From an uncultured Clostridia bacterium (lineage in GTDB: Bacteria > Bacillota > Clostridia > TANB77 > CAG-508): 5,615 nucleotides of DNA. The position numbers and the translations under genes were made by a program. Numbering within the stretch: the first letter of the stretch is position 1; each line of letters opens with the position of its first letter. The stretch covers positions 1-5,615 of the forward strand of contig CAKPHJ010000043.1 of assembly GCA_934157205.1 (NCBI GenBank), written 5' to 3'. This document shows, piece by piece, positions 5,355 to 5,615 of the stretch. The notes below the pieces were generated by a model. That model made no database searches and was not told where the DNA came from. It saw only the letters and a list, made by a program, of their open reading frames with translations.

Positions 5355-5615
5355 ATGAAAGCAATAGTAGAATTAAAAAATTTAAGCAAAATTTATAATA
5401 CCGGAGAAAAGGATTTCAAAGCATTAGACAATATTGATTTATCAATAGGAAAAGGAGAATTTGTTGTAATACTTGGACCATCTGGAGCAGGAAAATCAAC
5501 ATTATTAAACTTAATAGGTGGAATGGATACACCTACAATGGGAAGCATAAAAATAGATGGAGAAGAAATTTCAAAATACAATGAAAACAAATTAAGTGAA
5601 TACAGAGCTGAAAAT
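5355..5615 (+). CDS. ABC transporter ATP-binding protein, N-terminal part; 3' end outside window
   Basis: These are the first 87 residues of an ATPase that powers a membrane transporter, in the style of the MacB/LolD/FtsE and bacitracin-export group, inferred from the KALDNIDLSIGKGEFVVILG run and the GGMDTPTMGSIKIDGEEI block. Walker A is GPSGAGKST at 41-49 with the catalytic lysine at 47. The Q-loop, signature and Walker B lie beyond the window. No signal peptide is present, as expected for a cytoplasmic subunit. AAAGGA (5337-5342) is 12 bases before ATG 5355, rather far; an in-frame ATG at 5343 is too close to it. In this subfamily the next gene usually encodes an FtsX-like permease. The divergent TetR-family regulator, the consensus promoter and the palindromic operator suggest inducible export, perhaps of a toxic compound or peptide, but the substrate is unknown. 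Confidence 0.93.
   Translation, partial: MKAIVELKNLSKIYNTGEKDFKALDNIDLSIGKGEFVVILGPSGAGKSTLLNLIGGMDTPTMGSIKIDGEEISKYNENKLSEYRAEN

Noticed and set aside
1..5615. CRISPR array, tRNA or rRNA genes, insertion sequence or phage attachment site
   Set aside because: I saw no spaced direct repeats, cloverleaf, rRNA sequence, transposase or terminal repeats with target duplications in the window.

Overview
The window is a gene-dense, very AT-rich stretch of chromosome, most likely from an anaerobic, spore-forming Firmicute of the Clostridia. The evidence is the base composition, the AAA/ATA/AGA-rich codon use, strong AGGAGG ribosome binding sites, and the sporulation genes yabP and yabQ next to a DivIC-type division gene. 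A species cannot be named from the sequence alone. An RF2 gene and normal use of stop codons fit the standard bacterial code.

Layout on the + strand: (1) the 3' part of prfB, encoding peptide chain release factor 2 (1-477); (2) a short aspartokinase, lysC (576-1556), preceded by a terminator-like hairpin whose T-run abuts its ribosome binding site; (3) a sporulation/division cluster of yabP (about 1653-1952), yabQ (1970-2378, split by a one-base frameshift) and divIC (2544-2831), closed by a clear intrinsic terminator; (4) rho (2947-4341), expressed as its own unit from an extended -10 promoter. A long hairpin with a T-run on both sides (4391-4465) separates rho from the next gene. (5) On the - strand is a TetR-family regulator (4496-5101). 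(6) Divergent from it, the start of an ABC transporter ATPase (5355 onward) runs off the end of the window.

Functionally the left two thirds is housekeeping and sporulation: translation termination, entry to the aspartate pathway (lysine, diaminopimelate and dipicolinate precursors), spore coat/cortex assembly, septum formation and transcription termination. The right end is a typical accessory module, a TetR regulator divergently paired with a transporter. Each gene there has a near-consensus sigma-A promoter, and a perfect 8+4+8 palindrome just downstream of the transporter promoter looks like the operator.

I see no clearly novel system. The points most worth a second look are the yabQ frameshift, the aspartokinase that appears to have only one ACT domain, the hairpin in front of lysC, and the asymmetric operator layout between tetR and the ABC gene. 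No gap between genes exceeds 300 bases.
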